64,000 bases of DNA from Taibaiella koreensis (GCF_003545715.1 NZ_QVNU01000006.1:393987-457986); one strand, 5' to 3'. Shown: positions 41,486-51,417, numbered from the stretch's first letter. The notes: a model not told the origin generated them from the sequence alone. A program made the numbers and translations.

Positions 41486-43537
41486 ATGTTTCCGATAACG
41501 ATGCGCCCTGCAAGCCCATTAAGATGCCTGCTGTTCTGCCGGCATCTTTGGGTATTGTTCCTGGTTCAATGGGGCACTGCCTGTTGTCTGCCTTATGCCG
41601 TAACAGCACAAAATGGTTTCAGGGAAAGCACCATATTCAGTAACCTGCCGCCGCAGACCGATACTGCCACCATTAACCAGCTGTTGAAACGCACGAAGCG
41701 TTTATTGCATAGCCAACCAGATCGTGCGCTGCTATTGGCCACCGAAGCATTAACGGCCAGCAGGGGTATTTTGTACCAGAGGGGCATTGCGCTGTCTTTA
41801 CTCAACATGACGGCTTATTATTTTAATAAGGAAGAATACGCCAGGGCATCCCGTTGTCTTAAGGAGGCAACGCCTTATTGCCTTACCGCCTCGTCTGAAG
41901 ATAAGCTGCTTATCCCCAAATTGTACTTGCTCCAGGCTAGTATCTTTAAAGTACGGGGCCAGTTCGACTCCGCTATTTATCTCTTTCAGAAGTCGCTGGC
42001 CAGGCTGGACCAGGATAAGTGTGAAGACACGGCAATGGTATCGCAGGTCTATTCCAGCACTGCTGCCACCTTAAGTAATGTGGAGCAACATGAAAAGGCT
42101 GTCTTCTATTACAAAAAAAGTACCGACCTCGCGCTTCAATTAAAGGATAGTGTCCTCCTTGCCCAAAACTATATGAACCTGGGTACTAATTACATCTTCC
42201 TAAAGCAACCGGATTCTGCCCGGCATTACCTCAGCTACGCTATAAGATTGTATCGCCGGCAGAACAATAAAAAGCGGGTACAGGCGGCGTATATCAATAT
42301 GGGCATCAGCTGGAAGGGGCAGGACAACCTGAAATGGAGTAAGATATACCTGGACTCAGCAACCAGGGAAGACCCGGGAGGAGCCCGGAGTAATGAATTC
42401 CTGCAGCAAGGCTATGGTTCTGTATACGCTTCCGCGGGAAATTATAATAAGGCTATACTTTATTATAAAAAGGCGCTGGCTATTATCCTGCAAAAAGGAA
42501 CCAATAGTAATGACATGGCTATATACCAGCAACTTGCCGGGAGCTATCATCATGTAGGCGACAATGCACAGGCTTACCAATACCAGAATATATACCTGGA
42601 GCTGAAAGATAGTCTGCTCAATGCAGATAAGACCAGGATCGTCAATACCCTTGAAGTGCAATACCGCAGCTCAGAAAAGGATAAGGAACTGGTTCAAAAA
42701 CAGCTATTGCTTGCCCGCAGGGAGATCGAGCTAAAGGATAAAAATATGGTGGTCATCGTCATGACCGGCGCAGCCATACTGTGCCTTGCTGTATTTTTCA
42801 GTTTCTACCGTTCTTACCGGCACAAATTAAAATTGCAAACGGAAAAGATGCACAGCCTGCAACATGAACAACAGGTAAATATATTAAGCGCCCAAATGGA
42901 AGGCATAGAAAAGGAACGTACCCGCCTGGCCCAGGAGCTGCACGACGGCATAGGAGGCATGCTGGCCGCAGTAAAAATGAATTTTAGCATCTTACAGCAC
43001 CATCATATCCCGCTCAGGGATTCGGCCGATTACCTGGACACGCTTCATCTGCTTAATAGTACAGCTGACGAAGTACGCAAAACCGCTCACAACCTCATGC
43101 CAGGCCTGTTGCAACAACAGGGACTAAAAACCGCACTGCAACAATATTGTGATAAAATCAATGCGGGCCAGAAATTGCTCGTCGTGGAATTCCAGGCGTA
43201 CATGGCAGAAGACCTGCTGACCGAAGGACTAAAAAGAGCGGTTTTTCTGATTGTACAGGAATTGATACAGAACATTGTGAAACATGCTCATGCCACGCAT
43301 GCACTGGTGCAGTTGAACGCGCACCATGGCCAGCTGCAGGTAATGGTAGAGGATAACGGGACGGGACTACCCGTGCAATGGGAAGAAAAAAATAATGATG
43401 GAATGGGATTAAGTAACTTAAAAACGCGTGTGCAATTGCTGCAAGGCACTTGCTTTATCGACTCTGTACCAGGCGAAGGAACGACGATTAACCTGGAATT
43501 TTATTTGACAAAAAAAGAAAGCAATGTGTTCCTGTAA
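41486..43537 (+). CDS. TPR-containing sensor histidine kinase (NarX/HisKA_3 type)
   Basis: The 683-residue kinase has a signal/anchor region (residues ~1-42, ending AVTAQ), then tetratricopeptide repeats (~60-390; YASAGNYNKAILYYKKALAI, QLAGSYHHVGDNAQAYQYQ). A transmembrane helix (~425-447, VVIVMTGAAILCLAVFFSFY) and a coiled-coil linker follow. The HisKA_3 dimerisation domain has its phospho-acceptor in RLAQELHDGIGGMLA near residue 486, and the HATPase domain ends with DNGTGL and GMGLSNLKTRV. The TPR region is probably periplasmic. The NarL-type regulator begins 46 bp downstream and is its expected partner. Confidence 0.92.
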   Translation: MFPITMRPASPLRCLLFCRHLWVLFLVQWGTACCLPYAVTAQNGFRESTIFSNLPPQTDTATINQLLKRTKRLLHSQPDRALLLATEALTASRGILYQRGIALSLLNMTAYYFNKEEYARASRCLKEATPYCLTASSEDKLLIPKLYLLQASIFKVRGQFDSAIYLFQKSLARLDQDKCEDTAMVSQVYSSTAATLSNVEQHEKAVFYYKKSTDLALQLKDSVLLAQNYMNLGTNYIFLKQPDSARHYLSYAIRLYRRQNNKKRVQAAYINMGISWKGQDNLKWSKIYLDSATREDPGGARSNEFLQQGYGSVYASAGNYNKAILYYKKALAIILQKGTNSNDMAIYQQLAGSYHHVGDNAQAYQYQNIYLELKDSLLNADKTRIVNTLEVQYRSSEKDKELVQKQLLLARREIELKDKNMVVIVMTGAAILCLAVFFSFYRSYRHKLKLQTEKMHSLQHEQQVNILSAQMEGIEKERTRLAQELHDGIGGMLAAVKMNFSILQHHHIPLRDSADYLDTLHLLNSTADEVRKTAHNLMPGLLQQQGLKTALQQYCDKINAGQKLLVVEFQAYMAEDLLTEGLKRAVFLIVQELIQNIVKHAHATHALVQLNAHHGQLQVMVEDNGTGLPVQWEEKNNDGMGLSNLKTRVQLLQGTCFIDSVPGEGTTINLEFYLTKKESNVFL

Positions 43538-43583
43538 TTCCTTCATCTGATGAAATATCAAGTGAGGCCAAATAAAAAACAAC

Positions 43584-44216
43584 ATGCAAATAGCCATAGC
43601 TGACGATCATCCCATGGTGATCAAAGGTATTCAAAACATGCTACGCGACTATCCTCACATTAGCATAGGACAGGTATATGAAAACGGGAAACAACTCATG
43701 GATGGTTTGAAGCAACAACAACCCGACGTATTGCTATTGGACATACACATGCCTTATGCTAACGGCAATACGCTAATGCCACAAATCATCGGCCTCTATC
43801 CTGCCCTGTCGGTATTGGTGCTCACCAACGTGGAACAACCCTACCAGGTGAAACAAATGATGGAACAAGGCGCTCTGGGTTATCTGCTGAAGAGTACCGA
43901 CCAGGAAACGCTGGTAGCGGCGCTGACCAAAGTATACGCCGGCAAGCAGTATATAGATGCTTTGCTGAAAGCCCCTTTGCAGGCTCATATTATTGCAGAG
44001 CGGAAAAAAGCATTAACACTGCCTTCCCTGAGCAGACGGGAAAAAGAGGTGTTACAGTTAATTGTAGCGGGTTCAACCAATCAGGAAATTGCAGCCACCT
44101 TATTCCTGGGTCAGCGTACGGTAGAAACCTACCGCTTAAACTTAATGGCAAAGCTCGCCGTAAAAAACACGGCTTCATTAGTCCGCAAAGCCATAGAAGA
44201 TCAATTACTGGGATAG
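43584..44216 (+). CDS. NarL/FixJ-family response regulator
   Basis: The 210-residue regulator has a receiver domain with acidic residues in IADDHP and phospho-acceptor Asp53 (VLLLDIHMPYANG). The conserved lysine lies in GYLLKSTDQE. The LuxR-type HTH is at residues ~145-205 (LSRREKEVLQLIVAGSTNQEIAATLFLGQRTVETYRLNLMAKL, with typical spacing). It is paired with the upstream TPR kinase. Targets are not known; the nearest candidate is the divergent type B T9SS gene. Confidence 0.93.
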   Translation: MQIAIADDHPMVIKGIQNMLRDYPHISIGQVYENGKQLMDGLKQQQPDVLLLDIHMPYANGNTLMPQIIGLYPALSVLVLTNVEQPYQVKQMMEQGALGYLLKSTDQETLVAALTKVYAGKQYIDALLKAPLQAHIIAERKKALTLPSLSRREKEVLQLIVAGSTNQEIAATLFLGQRTVETYRLNLMAKLAVKNTASLVRKAIEDQLLG

Positions 44217-44255
44217 GGAATCTTACCCGGGGCCAGCGGATGAAAAATTCAGCGT

Positions 44256-45755
44256 TCAGTTTTTAACGAAGGGTAGTGCCCTGTAGTTTACGGCCTGGAC
44301 TTTACCCTTCAGAGAGAGCACATAGCCGCTGTTACGCTGGTCGATGGTCACTACCAGTGGCATGTTTTTAAGCTTGTCTCTTTGCACCGAAGGCAGATCT
44401 ATAGATTGTCCGTCGACCAAATTAAGCTTATGATAAGGTTGCCGTGCATCGGCAGCCACATGCAGGTATTGCAGGTCCTTTGTAGCAGGTACAATGACCT
44501 TGCTGACATCGGCCTGGTGAAAAGTAAGCATCATATCTATGCTCCGGCTCTGATACGCCCGTATCGCCAGTATATCGTGCTCGCCCACGGCGACATTGGA
44601 CACATTGCCGGCGCTGATGACATCGACTTTGATGCGTTCTCCGGTATTGTTGACCAGGGCCATAGGATACAGGCTATCCAGGGGTCCCGCTTCAACGAGG
44701 AGATAGATAGGCCGGTCTGAAAAAATAGCTTTATTCACATCGAAATCTACAGGAAGCTTTGACGATTTGCTGTCACGGTATTGCTGCTGGTAAAAAAGGC
44801 GAATGCCTTCGTAGCTAAGGTCGGCCATTGCCGACTGATAGTCTTCCACCTTAAAAGTACTGGTACTCCTATTGGCCTTATCACCCGAAAAATCTATGCT
44901 CGACAATACACGGACCAGGATAATGAGACCGACCACGACCGGATACAGCGAAGGCATATTGAAAACGCCACGATTATTCTTTTTCCGGTACACTTCATGA
45001 TTGCTGTTGATCAATCGTCTTAAAGAAGGGTCTACACGCTGCAATCCCATTAACCCCGCGCTGATCTCAAAGCCCAATTTTGGATTGGCTTTCTGTATCC
45101 TGACGGTAAAGTTAATGATAGCATTGGCCAGCTCGTCGGTATAAGGCATCAGGGAGGAGGGCAGCTTATTGATAAGCAGGCTCCAGGAGCTATCGCGCCA
45201 GGGGGCCAGCTCCGGCAAACGGTCGCGATAGGACTTGTCGTTCAGGTTGCGGAACAGCCGCAACGCTTCCTCGAGAAACACCCGTACGCTGCGTATCGCC
45301 TGCTCTTCATCTTCCGGCCTTACAAATACTAGGAAATCCATCCAGGACGCAGCGCTATAAAGATCCTGGTTGTGCAGCAAGGTATTCATGGCGCTATGGA
45401 ATGCCGTCGCGAAATAAGGCGACACAAAATCGCGGAACCCTTCATCCCGGTGCAAAGCATACCACTGCCCCATGTTATCCATATGCAGGTGATCCTTTTC
45501 CAGCAGTTCCAGCAATTCTTTGTGTTCCCACAGCAACAGGTGGTAGTGCAATCGTTGCTGCGCATCGGCCTGGTCGAGCTCTTGCAGCACATCGTTCCCG
45601 GTAAAGCTGATCCCGTCGAGCGTGATCACGCCATCGGGTTGCAGCGCAAACTCGGCCTGTGCCAGCTTCTTCATACGGGACAGGCTTGCCGCCGCTATGG
45701 TTTCCGGCGCCATGCCAGCGTATTCAAAAAAACGGATCAACGATCGATACTGCAT
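44256..45755 (-). CDS. Membrane-anchored protein of the Hsp70 operon, unknown function
   Basis: The 499-residue protein is largely soluble. Residues ~1-265 are helical (LLWEHKELLELLEKDHLHMDN). A single hydrophobic segment lies near residues 268-290 (MPSLYPVVVGLIILVRVLSSI). The C-terminal ~200 residues are beta-rich (PIYLLVEAGPLDSLYPMALVNN, DVISAGNVSNVAVGEHDILAIR). I recognise no family and no J-domain HPD motif. The start codon lies 1 bp from the Hsp70 stop, so translation is coupled. That position suggests it is a client receptor, membrane anchor or co-chaperone for the operon's Hsp70, which is inference. Confidence 0.78.
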   Translation of the reverse strand: MQYRSLIRFFEYAGMAPETIAAASLSRMKKLAQAEFALQPDGVITLDGISFTGNDVLQELDQADAQQRLHYHLLLWEHKELLELLEKDHLHMDNMGQWYALHRDEGFRDFVSPYFATAFHSAMNTLLHNQDLYSAASWMDFLVFVRPEDEEQAIRSVRVFLEEALRLFRNLNDKSYRDRLPELAPWRDSSWSLLINKLPSSLMPYTDELANAIINFTVRIQKANPKLGFEISAGLMGLQRVDPSLRRLINSNHEVYRKKNNRGVFNMPSLYPVVVGLIILVRVLSSIDFSGDKANRSTSTFKVEDYQSAMADLSYEGIRLFYQQQYRDSKSSKLPVDFDVNKAIFSDRPIYLLVEAGPLDSLYPMALVNNTGERIKVDVISAGNVSNVAVGEHDILAIRAYQSRSIDMMLTFHQADVSKVIVPATKDLQYLHVAADARQPYHKLNLVDGQSIDLPSVQRDKLKNMPLVVTIDQRNSGYVLSLKGKVQAVNYRALPFVKN

Positions 45756-45756
45756 A

Positions 45757-48303
45757 CTACCCTATCCCGGTGCCTTTAAAATCAGTAATACCCTTCATGG
45801 GCTGTGCCTGGCGCAGCAGGTGCGAAAGGTTATATACGTGCTGCCTGAATTCGAAAAAGCGCTCCTGCTCAAGTGCTTTATCTGCCATTCGGATTATGGT
45901 CTGCGCCCCGCCGGAGTTAGTAAAGGCATCGTCGGGTGCTGCCTTGATGCGATGAAAATATACGATCAGGTAGCTGGTCGTATTGGTCAGTATCTCCCAT
46001 ATCAGCTCATTCAGCTGTTCGATCGCCTTTTGCAATATAGAAGGATTGCGGGTACGCAATACCAGGCTTTCGTTCTGAACCAATTGCCGGAACTTGGCCT
46101 TCAGCCGGTCCTGTTCAAAATCACAAGCCGGCAGCTGCTGTTCTGCATAGTCGCGGGCATGCAGGTATTCCGACTGCAATTGCTGCAGCCGTTCGTTGCC
46201 ACCGATCTTATCGTATTCTTGTGAGATACGGCCGATCGCCTCCGCGATCACATATTTTTTGTCGGAACGCTCTTTGTCTTTAAGCTTTGACAACGCCGGC
46301 TTATGACTTAGCAACTCGTCCAGCAGACCATTGGCTTGTATTGCCCATATCTCGTTGTCTTCATAATTGAAGGCTTTCACGGTTTTCCTTACTTCTGTTT
46401 CCAGGTCGTTGAACTGTTCCCTCAGGCGGGCAATGCTGATACGCTTTTCAGCTATCGAAAATACATTTTTGAAATCCTGTCCGGTCATCACCAGGAATAC
46501 CTCGGTGCTCAATTCACGATTGTCCGACAGGAACAGTCCGATCTCGATATCGGAGCCTTTGATCAGGTCCGACTTCAGGTCTTTTCCCTGTATCTCGATA
46601 CAACCGATGGTAAGATTGGACAAGGGCCGTGCATAGCGGTCGCCTTCCAGTATATTGATGATGATCTTATCGTCGCTACCCTTCTTGATTGTTTTGGATA
46701 CCTCGCGGTACAAGGTCTTCTTCAGAGGCAGCACGCTGTTCTTTTCAAAGATCAGTTCCAGCCGCGTCGTATGGTTTTCGCGGTCATCCACCTCGATGCA
46801 TATATCCTTCGGCAAGGGCTGGCCGGCAATATTATATTGCCCCTGCGTGATCACCAGCTCCTGCGCAAGGGTGCTAAGCTCCCGGTTCTGGCTATCATAT
46901 ACTGCCAGGCGGAAGGGGTTGGCGACATTGGGCAACAGGGGAAGGAACTCGGTAAATTTGGCTTTCAGCGGCACGAAGCCCGTGTCGAAACCACCGTCGC
47001 CCCTTACGATGCGATAGCTATGGTCAAAATAATTGCCGTTCACCTTCACCAGCAACACCTCCTCCGGCTCCTTGCTCATCTTGCTGAACGAAAGCAGCAG
47101 CTGTATATCCGGCAACTCCGTTTCGGTTCCGCCGGCAATGCCCTCCAGCAAAGCATCTATATCAGCATGCTCCGTGGGCTTATCCACTGCCGACGGCGTA
47201 TAATATTTATTGGCTGCATAGTAGGCGGCACCCACCGCAACAGCTGTAGTCGGATCGACGCTTTTATTCACCACAATGCCTGTACTTTGCTCCAATGTTT
47301 CCTGCACATAAGGGATAAAGGTGCTGCCGCCCACAAGGATCAGCTGCCTTATTTGTTCCACCTTAAGGTGATTGCGATCCAGCACCTGCTGCAGCATATT
47401 AAGGGTTTCCTTTACCCGCTTTTCCAGCAATTGATTAAAGGCCTCCCTCCTGATCGTTATTTCAAAATCATGTCTGCGGTCATCGATCACCGCACTAAAC
47501 TCGACTATAGCCGAAGCATAGGTCGAAAGCTCCTTCTTGGCCTCTTCCGTTTTATACAGCAGCTCGTAATACAGCTTTTCATATGGCCCGTAAGGTGTAC
47601 TCCATTCCGCTTCAAAGCCGGAAGCGCCCGTTTGCCGCACGATCTCCGGAACAATTAATTGCTCCAGTATCATCAGGTCAAAGTCCAGGCCACCCAGGAA
47701 ATTGTTGCCTTCGTGATCAACCACTTTCATTTCGCCTTCTTTGATCTGCACGAGCGCCACGTCGAAGGTACCGCCGCCAAGATCATACACCAGCCAATAA
47801 CCTTCGTGGTCTTCTCCCTGTTGCTGGTTGAAATAGGCCAGGCTGGCGGCGATGGGTTCCTGCAGCAGAAATACTTCTTTCAATCCGGCTTCATTACCCG
47901 CTATACGCGTAGCATTGCTCTGCATGGTATCAAAAGAAGCAGGTATCGTGATAACAGCTGCCTCCGGCTTTTCGCCGCTGTGTACAAACTGCTGCAACTC
48001 CTGGAGCACATAGGCCGACAGCTGTACAGGCGTTACATTTTCGTCCAGGTTCACCACGTAATACCGCTCCTCTGTACCCATACGGCGCTTAAAGCCGCCG
48101 AATACATTTACGGCATCCTTGAGCATATACTCCCTGGCCTTGTCGCCCACAAGTATACGATCGTTGCGAAAGGCGACTACAGAAGCAAGCGTTTCCTTAT
48201 GGCCAATAGGATTTTTATATACGGTTATATTCCCGTTGTCGAACCGGCTGATGAGGGAATTGGTGGTACCCAGATCGATGCCGAAATTGACAGGCTTCAT
48301 CAT
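45757..48303 (-). CDS. Non-canonical Hsp70/DnaK-family chaperone
   Basis: The 848-residue protein has a complete Hsp70 ATPase domain (residues ~1-380). Phosphate-1 is IDLGTTNS, the connect/phosphate-2 segment is VYDLGGGTFDVAL and the adenosine motif is LVGGSTFIPYVQ. The rest departs from DnaK (about 640 aa). Residues ~430-560 are a beta-rich substrate-binding-like region without a clear DnaK signature. They are followed by a long helical C-terminus (~600-848) with many charged heptads and no EEVD-like tail. It is flanked by a GrpE-like small gene upstream (3-bp gap) and a membrane protein downstream. This suggests a dedicated chaperone machine, distinct from the housekeeping DnaK. Confidence 0.9.
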   Translation of the reverse strand: MMKPVNFGIDLGTTNSLISRFDNGNITVYKNPIGHKETLASVVAFRNDRILVGDKAREYMLKDAVNVFGGFKRRMGTEERYYVVNLDENVTPVQLSAYVLQELQQFVHSGEKPEAAVITIPASFDTMQSNATRIAGNEAGLKEVFLLQEPIAASLAYFNQQQGEDHEGYWLVYDLGGGTFDVALVQIKEGEMKVVDHEGNNFLGGLDFDLMILEQLIVPEIVRQTGASGFEAEWSTPYGPYEKLYYELLYKTEEAKKELSTYASAIVEFSAVIDDRRHDFEITIRREAFNQLLEKRVKETLNMLQQVLDRNHLKVEQIRQLILVGGSTFIPYVQETLEQSTGIVVNKSVDPTTAVAVGAAYYAANKYYTPSAVDKPTEHADIDALLEGIAGGTETELPDIQLLLSFSKMSKEPEEVLLVKVNGNYFDHSYRIVRGDGGFDTGFVPLKAKFTEFLPLLPNVANPFRLAVYDSQNRELSTLAQELVITQGQYNIAGQPLPKDICIEVDDRENHTTRLELIFEKNSVLPLKKTLYREVSKTIKKGSDDKIIINILEGDRYARPLSNLTIGCIEIQGKDLKSDLIKGSDIEIGLFLSDNRELSTEVFLVMTGQDFKNVFSIAEKRISIARLREQFNDLETEVRKTVKAFNYEDNEIWAIQANGLLDELLSHKPALSKLKDKERSDKKYVIAEAIGRISQEYDKIGGNERLQQLQSEYLHARDYAEQQLPACDFEQDRLKAKFRQLVQNESLVLRTRNPSILQKAIEQLNELIWEILTNTTSYLIVYFHRIKAAPDDAFTNSGGAQTIIRMADKALEQERFFEFRQHVYNLSHLLRQAQPMKGITDFKGTGIG

Positions 48304-48306
48304 AAC

Positions 48307-48621
48307 TTATTTTTTTCTTTCTACGATCACGATACCTTTCTGCACCAGGCTAAGCGTACCTTCTTTTTTTTGATAGATCACCGGCTTGATCACTTGCGTA
48401 ATGACCATGTCCCTTCCCTCATCGCCCGCAATACTGGCCGTGCAATCGGTACGGGCATCGGTATATTTTTCACCCAGGGGATTATTCCAGGTATAGCCTT
48501 CCTCCTCAAAGATATGCGCGAGCCGGTTCAGGTTACGTTCAAAACGGGACGATAGGCTATCCTGATCCAGCTTCTGACTGATCTCGAATACCTGGTTCAT
48601 CACCGCGATCATAGCATCCAT
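48307..48621 (-). CDS. Small protein with GrpE-like C-terminal pattern, first gene of the Hsp70 operon
   Basis: From ATG 48621 the protein is 104 residues. An N-terminal helix (MNQVFEISQKLDQDSLSSRFERNLN) leads into a beta region, GYTWNNPLGEKYTDARTDCTAS, then VITQVIKPVIYQKKEGTLSLVQKGIVIVE. The order G-Y...NPxGE+(Y/F)(D/T), then V..V..P....., then (G)xVxVxK resembles the beta head of GrpE, the DnaK nucleotide-exchange factor, although the long GrpE coiled coil is missing. That assignment is by pattern only. An upstream in-frame start at 48684 would overlap a TATCTTTA promoter-like element and is less likely. The gene ends 3 bp before Hsp70. Confidence 0.7.
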   Translation of the reverse strand: MDAMIAVMNQVFEISQKLDQDSLSSRFERNLNRLAHIFEEEGYTWNNPLGEKYTDARTDCTASIAGDEGRDMVITQVIKPVIYQKKEGTLSLVQKGIVIVERKK

Positions 48622-49165
48622 AGTGTAGAATTTTGGTAAAGATATTGCGTGTCCCCGAAATATGGCGCAACAAACAATTACCATACCTCCCGGCCCAGTA
48701 ACGGAGCCCGCCGAAGCTCGTTTGCTGAGCCTGTCGAAGCAACAAAAATGAACTGAAAGACCGTATCGTATTTGTTCCCCGGCAAAACAGATAACGATAA
48801 TTACGTTTTAAAACGTATTGCTACGCCTTTGCACGGCCGTACCTTTGTTCCGGAGCTTATGGTTCCTTCTTCATCACCAGGAGAAAAAAACGGCCCTATC
48901 TGATCCCGACCTGTAGAACCCTGAAACGAATTACGCTACTCCCGATCCCTTTTCTGTACGCTATCCGGCCGTTTGCCATCATCTGTTGATGACACTCAGG
49001 CTGCTGTCCCCTCCGGCAAGTCCCCTGTACCGATCGTGCCGGGACCACCTGATCATGCCGGTCATTATCCATCAAGGAGGAAGCCCAAAATCCTTTAAAG
49101 AGAGTAAGCGCCCGGAAGCCGAAAAGGGTATAGAGTAGGCATGCTTCTTCAAATTTACCCTTCCT
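48622..49165. other. Divergent regulatory region between the Hsp70 operon and the 747-aa gene
   Basis: This 544-bp region carries a TATCTTTA leftward promoter candidate near 48647-48640 and a strong rightward promoter at 48818-48847. A CTGAGCCTGTCGAAGC fragment near 48725 belongs to the same class of interspersed repeat as the 54-56 kb array. No gene is seen. Confidence 0.45.
48818..48847 (+). promoter_or_regulatory. Canonical Bacteroidota promoter for the 747-aa gene
   Basis: TTG at 48818-48820, a 19-bp spacer and TACCTTTG at 48840-48847 match TTG...TAnnTTTG fully. The predicted start near 48852 leaves a leader of about 310 nt before ATG 49166. Confidence 0.65.
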
Positions 49166-51409
49166 ATGAAACACCAATTCAGAGGCAATCTTAAAGCGTA
49201 CTACTGCGGCGATTGCGCCGACTGGCTTTATCATGCAAAAGTGCGCCTATACCAGGCCGATCCCCGCGCCGAGGTTACCGTGCTGGCCGTTGCCAGCGAG
49301 AAAGACACCTTTCACCTGCGCAGCAAAGAAGAACTAAAGGCACTGGACAAGCGGCTTATCGCCGAAGCAGAGACCGATGCGCAGGGCAATTTTACTTTTG
49401 TATTCGACGACGAAAAGACCGGTTACAAAGGCGGGCCAGTGGAAATCGACTTTGCCTGCGATACGCTACCGCTCGACATCAGGCAACGCGATACGCTGAA
49501 GCCTAAAGCAGAGGGCCCTTTACAGTTTCACATCACCACCCTGCAACCCACCTGGAAAGGCGGCATCCGTGAGCAGCAGGATGTAGTTACCGCCTATTGG
49601 GAGTATGCCATTCCTCACCGGTTCTGGTGCAATATCCTGCGTCTCTTCGGCCTGTATGTCATCTGTGGACAGGTAAACGATTGTAAAGGCAAACAACCTG
49701 TGGGTGGCGTTAAAGTATCGGCCTTCGATGTGGACCTCATCCAGGACGATCCTTTGGGCTATGGCATTACTGCCAACGACGGGCATTTTAAGATCTACTA
49801 TACCATAGCCGATTACAGCCATACCATTTTCAGCTGGCTTAACGTGGAATGGCCCGCCGGTCCCGATGTGTATTTCCGCATCGAGGCTGCCGACGGCACC
49901 GTGCTGCTCAACGAGAACCGCCAGCGCGGACACGATCGCGATCGCGCCAACCTGTCCAACTGCTTCTGCATCGACTTCTGCGTAGAATGTCCCAAAGGTT
50001 CTCTGGTAGCAGGCCTTACCGCCCCTTCCGGTTGCTACGACGGCAGTTTCCAATTGCTCAATGGCAAGTATATTCCCATTACCGGCACTGCGAGCGGCTG
50101 TGGCATGGAACGCTACGAGCTGGCCCTGCTGTGGGATGGTACCGATACCATCGCCAATAGCATCGTATACGCCGACACCGCCGGCAATCCCGACACCAGC
50201 CTGTCACAGGGCAATCACAGCGTCTTCAACGGGCCCTTAGGCTTTATCGATCTGCAGAAGGCAATCGAGAATGCCGGCGCACGTGTGGCCACCTCCACCA
50301 GCTTTACCGTGCAGCTCGACGCCTATAGCGGCAACGGCAGCACCGCCCATGCCACCATAAGCTTCCAACTGGACACTGCCGAAGTATATATCAAAAACAT
50401 TGGCGGACGTACAGCGCCCGATGTGCTCAACCCCGCCGAGCAGCTCCATGTAGGCGACAATCCCGCGGCCGACCTCGGTACCGTAGGTGGCAGCGTAGGC
50501 GTCTATGGCGCCGCAAGGGTATACGGTTGCAGCAACGAGCAAATAAAAGAATACGCGCTATACTATAAGAAAGACGACTTCGGCAGCGCACAGCCCCCAA
50601 CCGGTCCGCAGTACAATGCCTCGGCCAATGGCTGGACGCAGATATGCCATGTGGACTACAGCAGCTATTCTACCTTTACACCGGCCGAGCTCATAGGCAA
50701 CAACGAGCTGCCAGGACCTTTATCCCGCCTCACCAACAGCGGCTTCTATACCTACCAGATGCCGGTCTACTTCCCGCTGCTGCATACCTGGATACACATA
50801 CCCACACCCAAGCTTAACCCTTCTTCCTGGGGCACTGGCGCCAGCGGTCGGTACAGCGTATTGCTCGAAGTGGCCGACACCGGAGGTAGCTACTATTACG
50901 ATATCCAACGGGTATGGGTCGACAACGAGACCATTACCGGCATCATTACCAAGATCGGCGACCAGCCCCCCTGCACCGACCTGTATATGCGCGACCGCAA
51001 TGGCAATTTCAAGACCATCGATATCAAAGGCATCGCCTTCGATCCGCTCATCATCGCCACCGACTTCTCGGCCCCTACCAGCGACAATTTCGATTTCTAC
51101 CGCATGGTGATCCAGAAGCAAAGCTCGGTGTCGGCGCCGCCACAGCTCGTACACAGCACCAGCCCCGTACCGGCCAGGCCGGCCTTGGCGCCCGTCGAAG
51201 GCAGCCTCACCAGCTTCAACCTGGCCAATCTCGATATGGCGACCAATCCTGCAGGCTGGCCCATGGATCAGCTACTGGCCGAGGGCACCAGCTGTAACTA
51301 CAACTTCATCCTGTATGTGCAGGACAAGACTATCGTGAGTGAGTACACCAACCACAACAACGGCAACTATTACTTCCCCGTGAAGATCATTAATGGCAAT
51401 GAGCCTTAG
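49166..51409 (+). CDS. Large protein with transthyretin-like modules, unknown function
   Basis: The 747-residue protein has neither signal peptide nor sorting domain. It begins with a beta-sandwich (residues ~1-130: AYYCGDCADWLYHAKVRLYQ, AETDAQGNFTFVFDD). A second carboxypeptidase-regulatory/transthyretin-like module lies at ~165-275 (VICGQVNDCKGKQPVGGVKVSAFDVD...GYGITANDGHFKIYY). Residues ~300-747 contain repeated Ig-like strands and the motif YSVLLEVADTGGSYYYDI. Several cysteine pairs (CGDC, CFCIDFCVEC) are unusual for a cytoplasmic protein. I do not recognise a family. It is divergent from the Hsp70 operon, which raises the possibility that it is a client, but this is speculation. Confidence 0.8.
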   Translation: MKHQFRGNLKAYYCGDCADWLYHAKVRLYQADPRAEVTVLAVASEKDTFHLRSKEELKALDKRLIAEAETDAQGNFTFVFDDEKTGYKGGPVEIDFACDTLPLDIRQRDTLKPKAEGPLQFHITTLQPTWKGGIREQQDVVTAYWEYAIPHRFWCNILRLFGLYVICGQVNDCKGKQPVGGVKVSAFDVDLIQDDPLGYGITANDGHFKIYYTIADYSHTIFSWLNVEWPAGPDVYFRIEAADGTVLLNENRQRGHDRDRANLSNCFCIDFCVECPKGSLVAGLTAPSGCYDGSFQLLNGKYIPITGTASGCGMERYELALLWDGTDTIANSIVYADTAGNPDTSLSQGNHSVFNGPLGFIDLQKAIENAGARVATSTSFTVQLDAYSGNGSTAHATISFQLDTAEVYIKNIGGRTAPDVLNPAEQLHVGDNPAADLGTVGGSVGVYGAARVYGCSNEQIKEYALYYKKDDFGSAQPPTGPQYNASANGWTQICHVDYSSYSTFTPAELIGNNELPGPLSRLTNSGFYTYQMPVYFPLLHTWIHIPTPKLNPSSWGTGASGRYSVLLEVADTGGSYYYDIQRVWVDNETITGIITKIGDQPPCTDLYMRDRNGNFKTIDIKGIAFDPLIIATDFSAPTSDNFDFYRMVIQKQSSVSAPPQLVHSTSPVPARPALAPVEGSLTSFNLANLDMATNPAGWPMDQLLAEGTSCNYNFILYVQDKTIVSEYTNHNNGNYYFPVKIINGNEP

Positions 51410-51417
51410 GTGGAGAC

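Noticed and set aside
46336..48555. Long rightward frames across the Hsp70 gene
   Set aside because: They are antisense to Hsp70, which has clear catalytic motifs.
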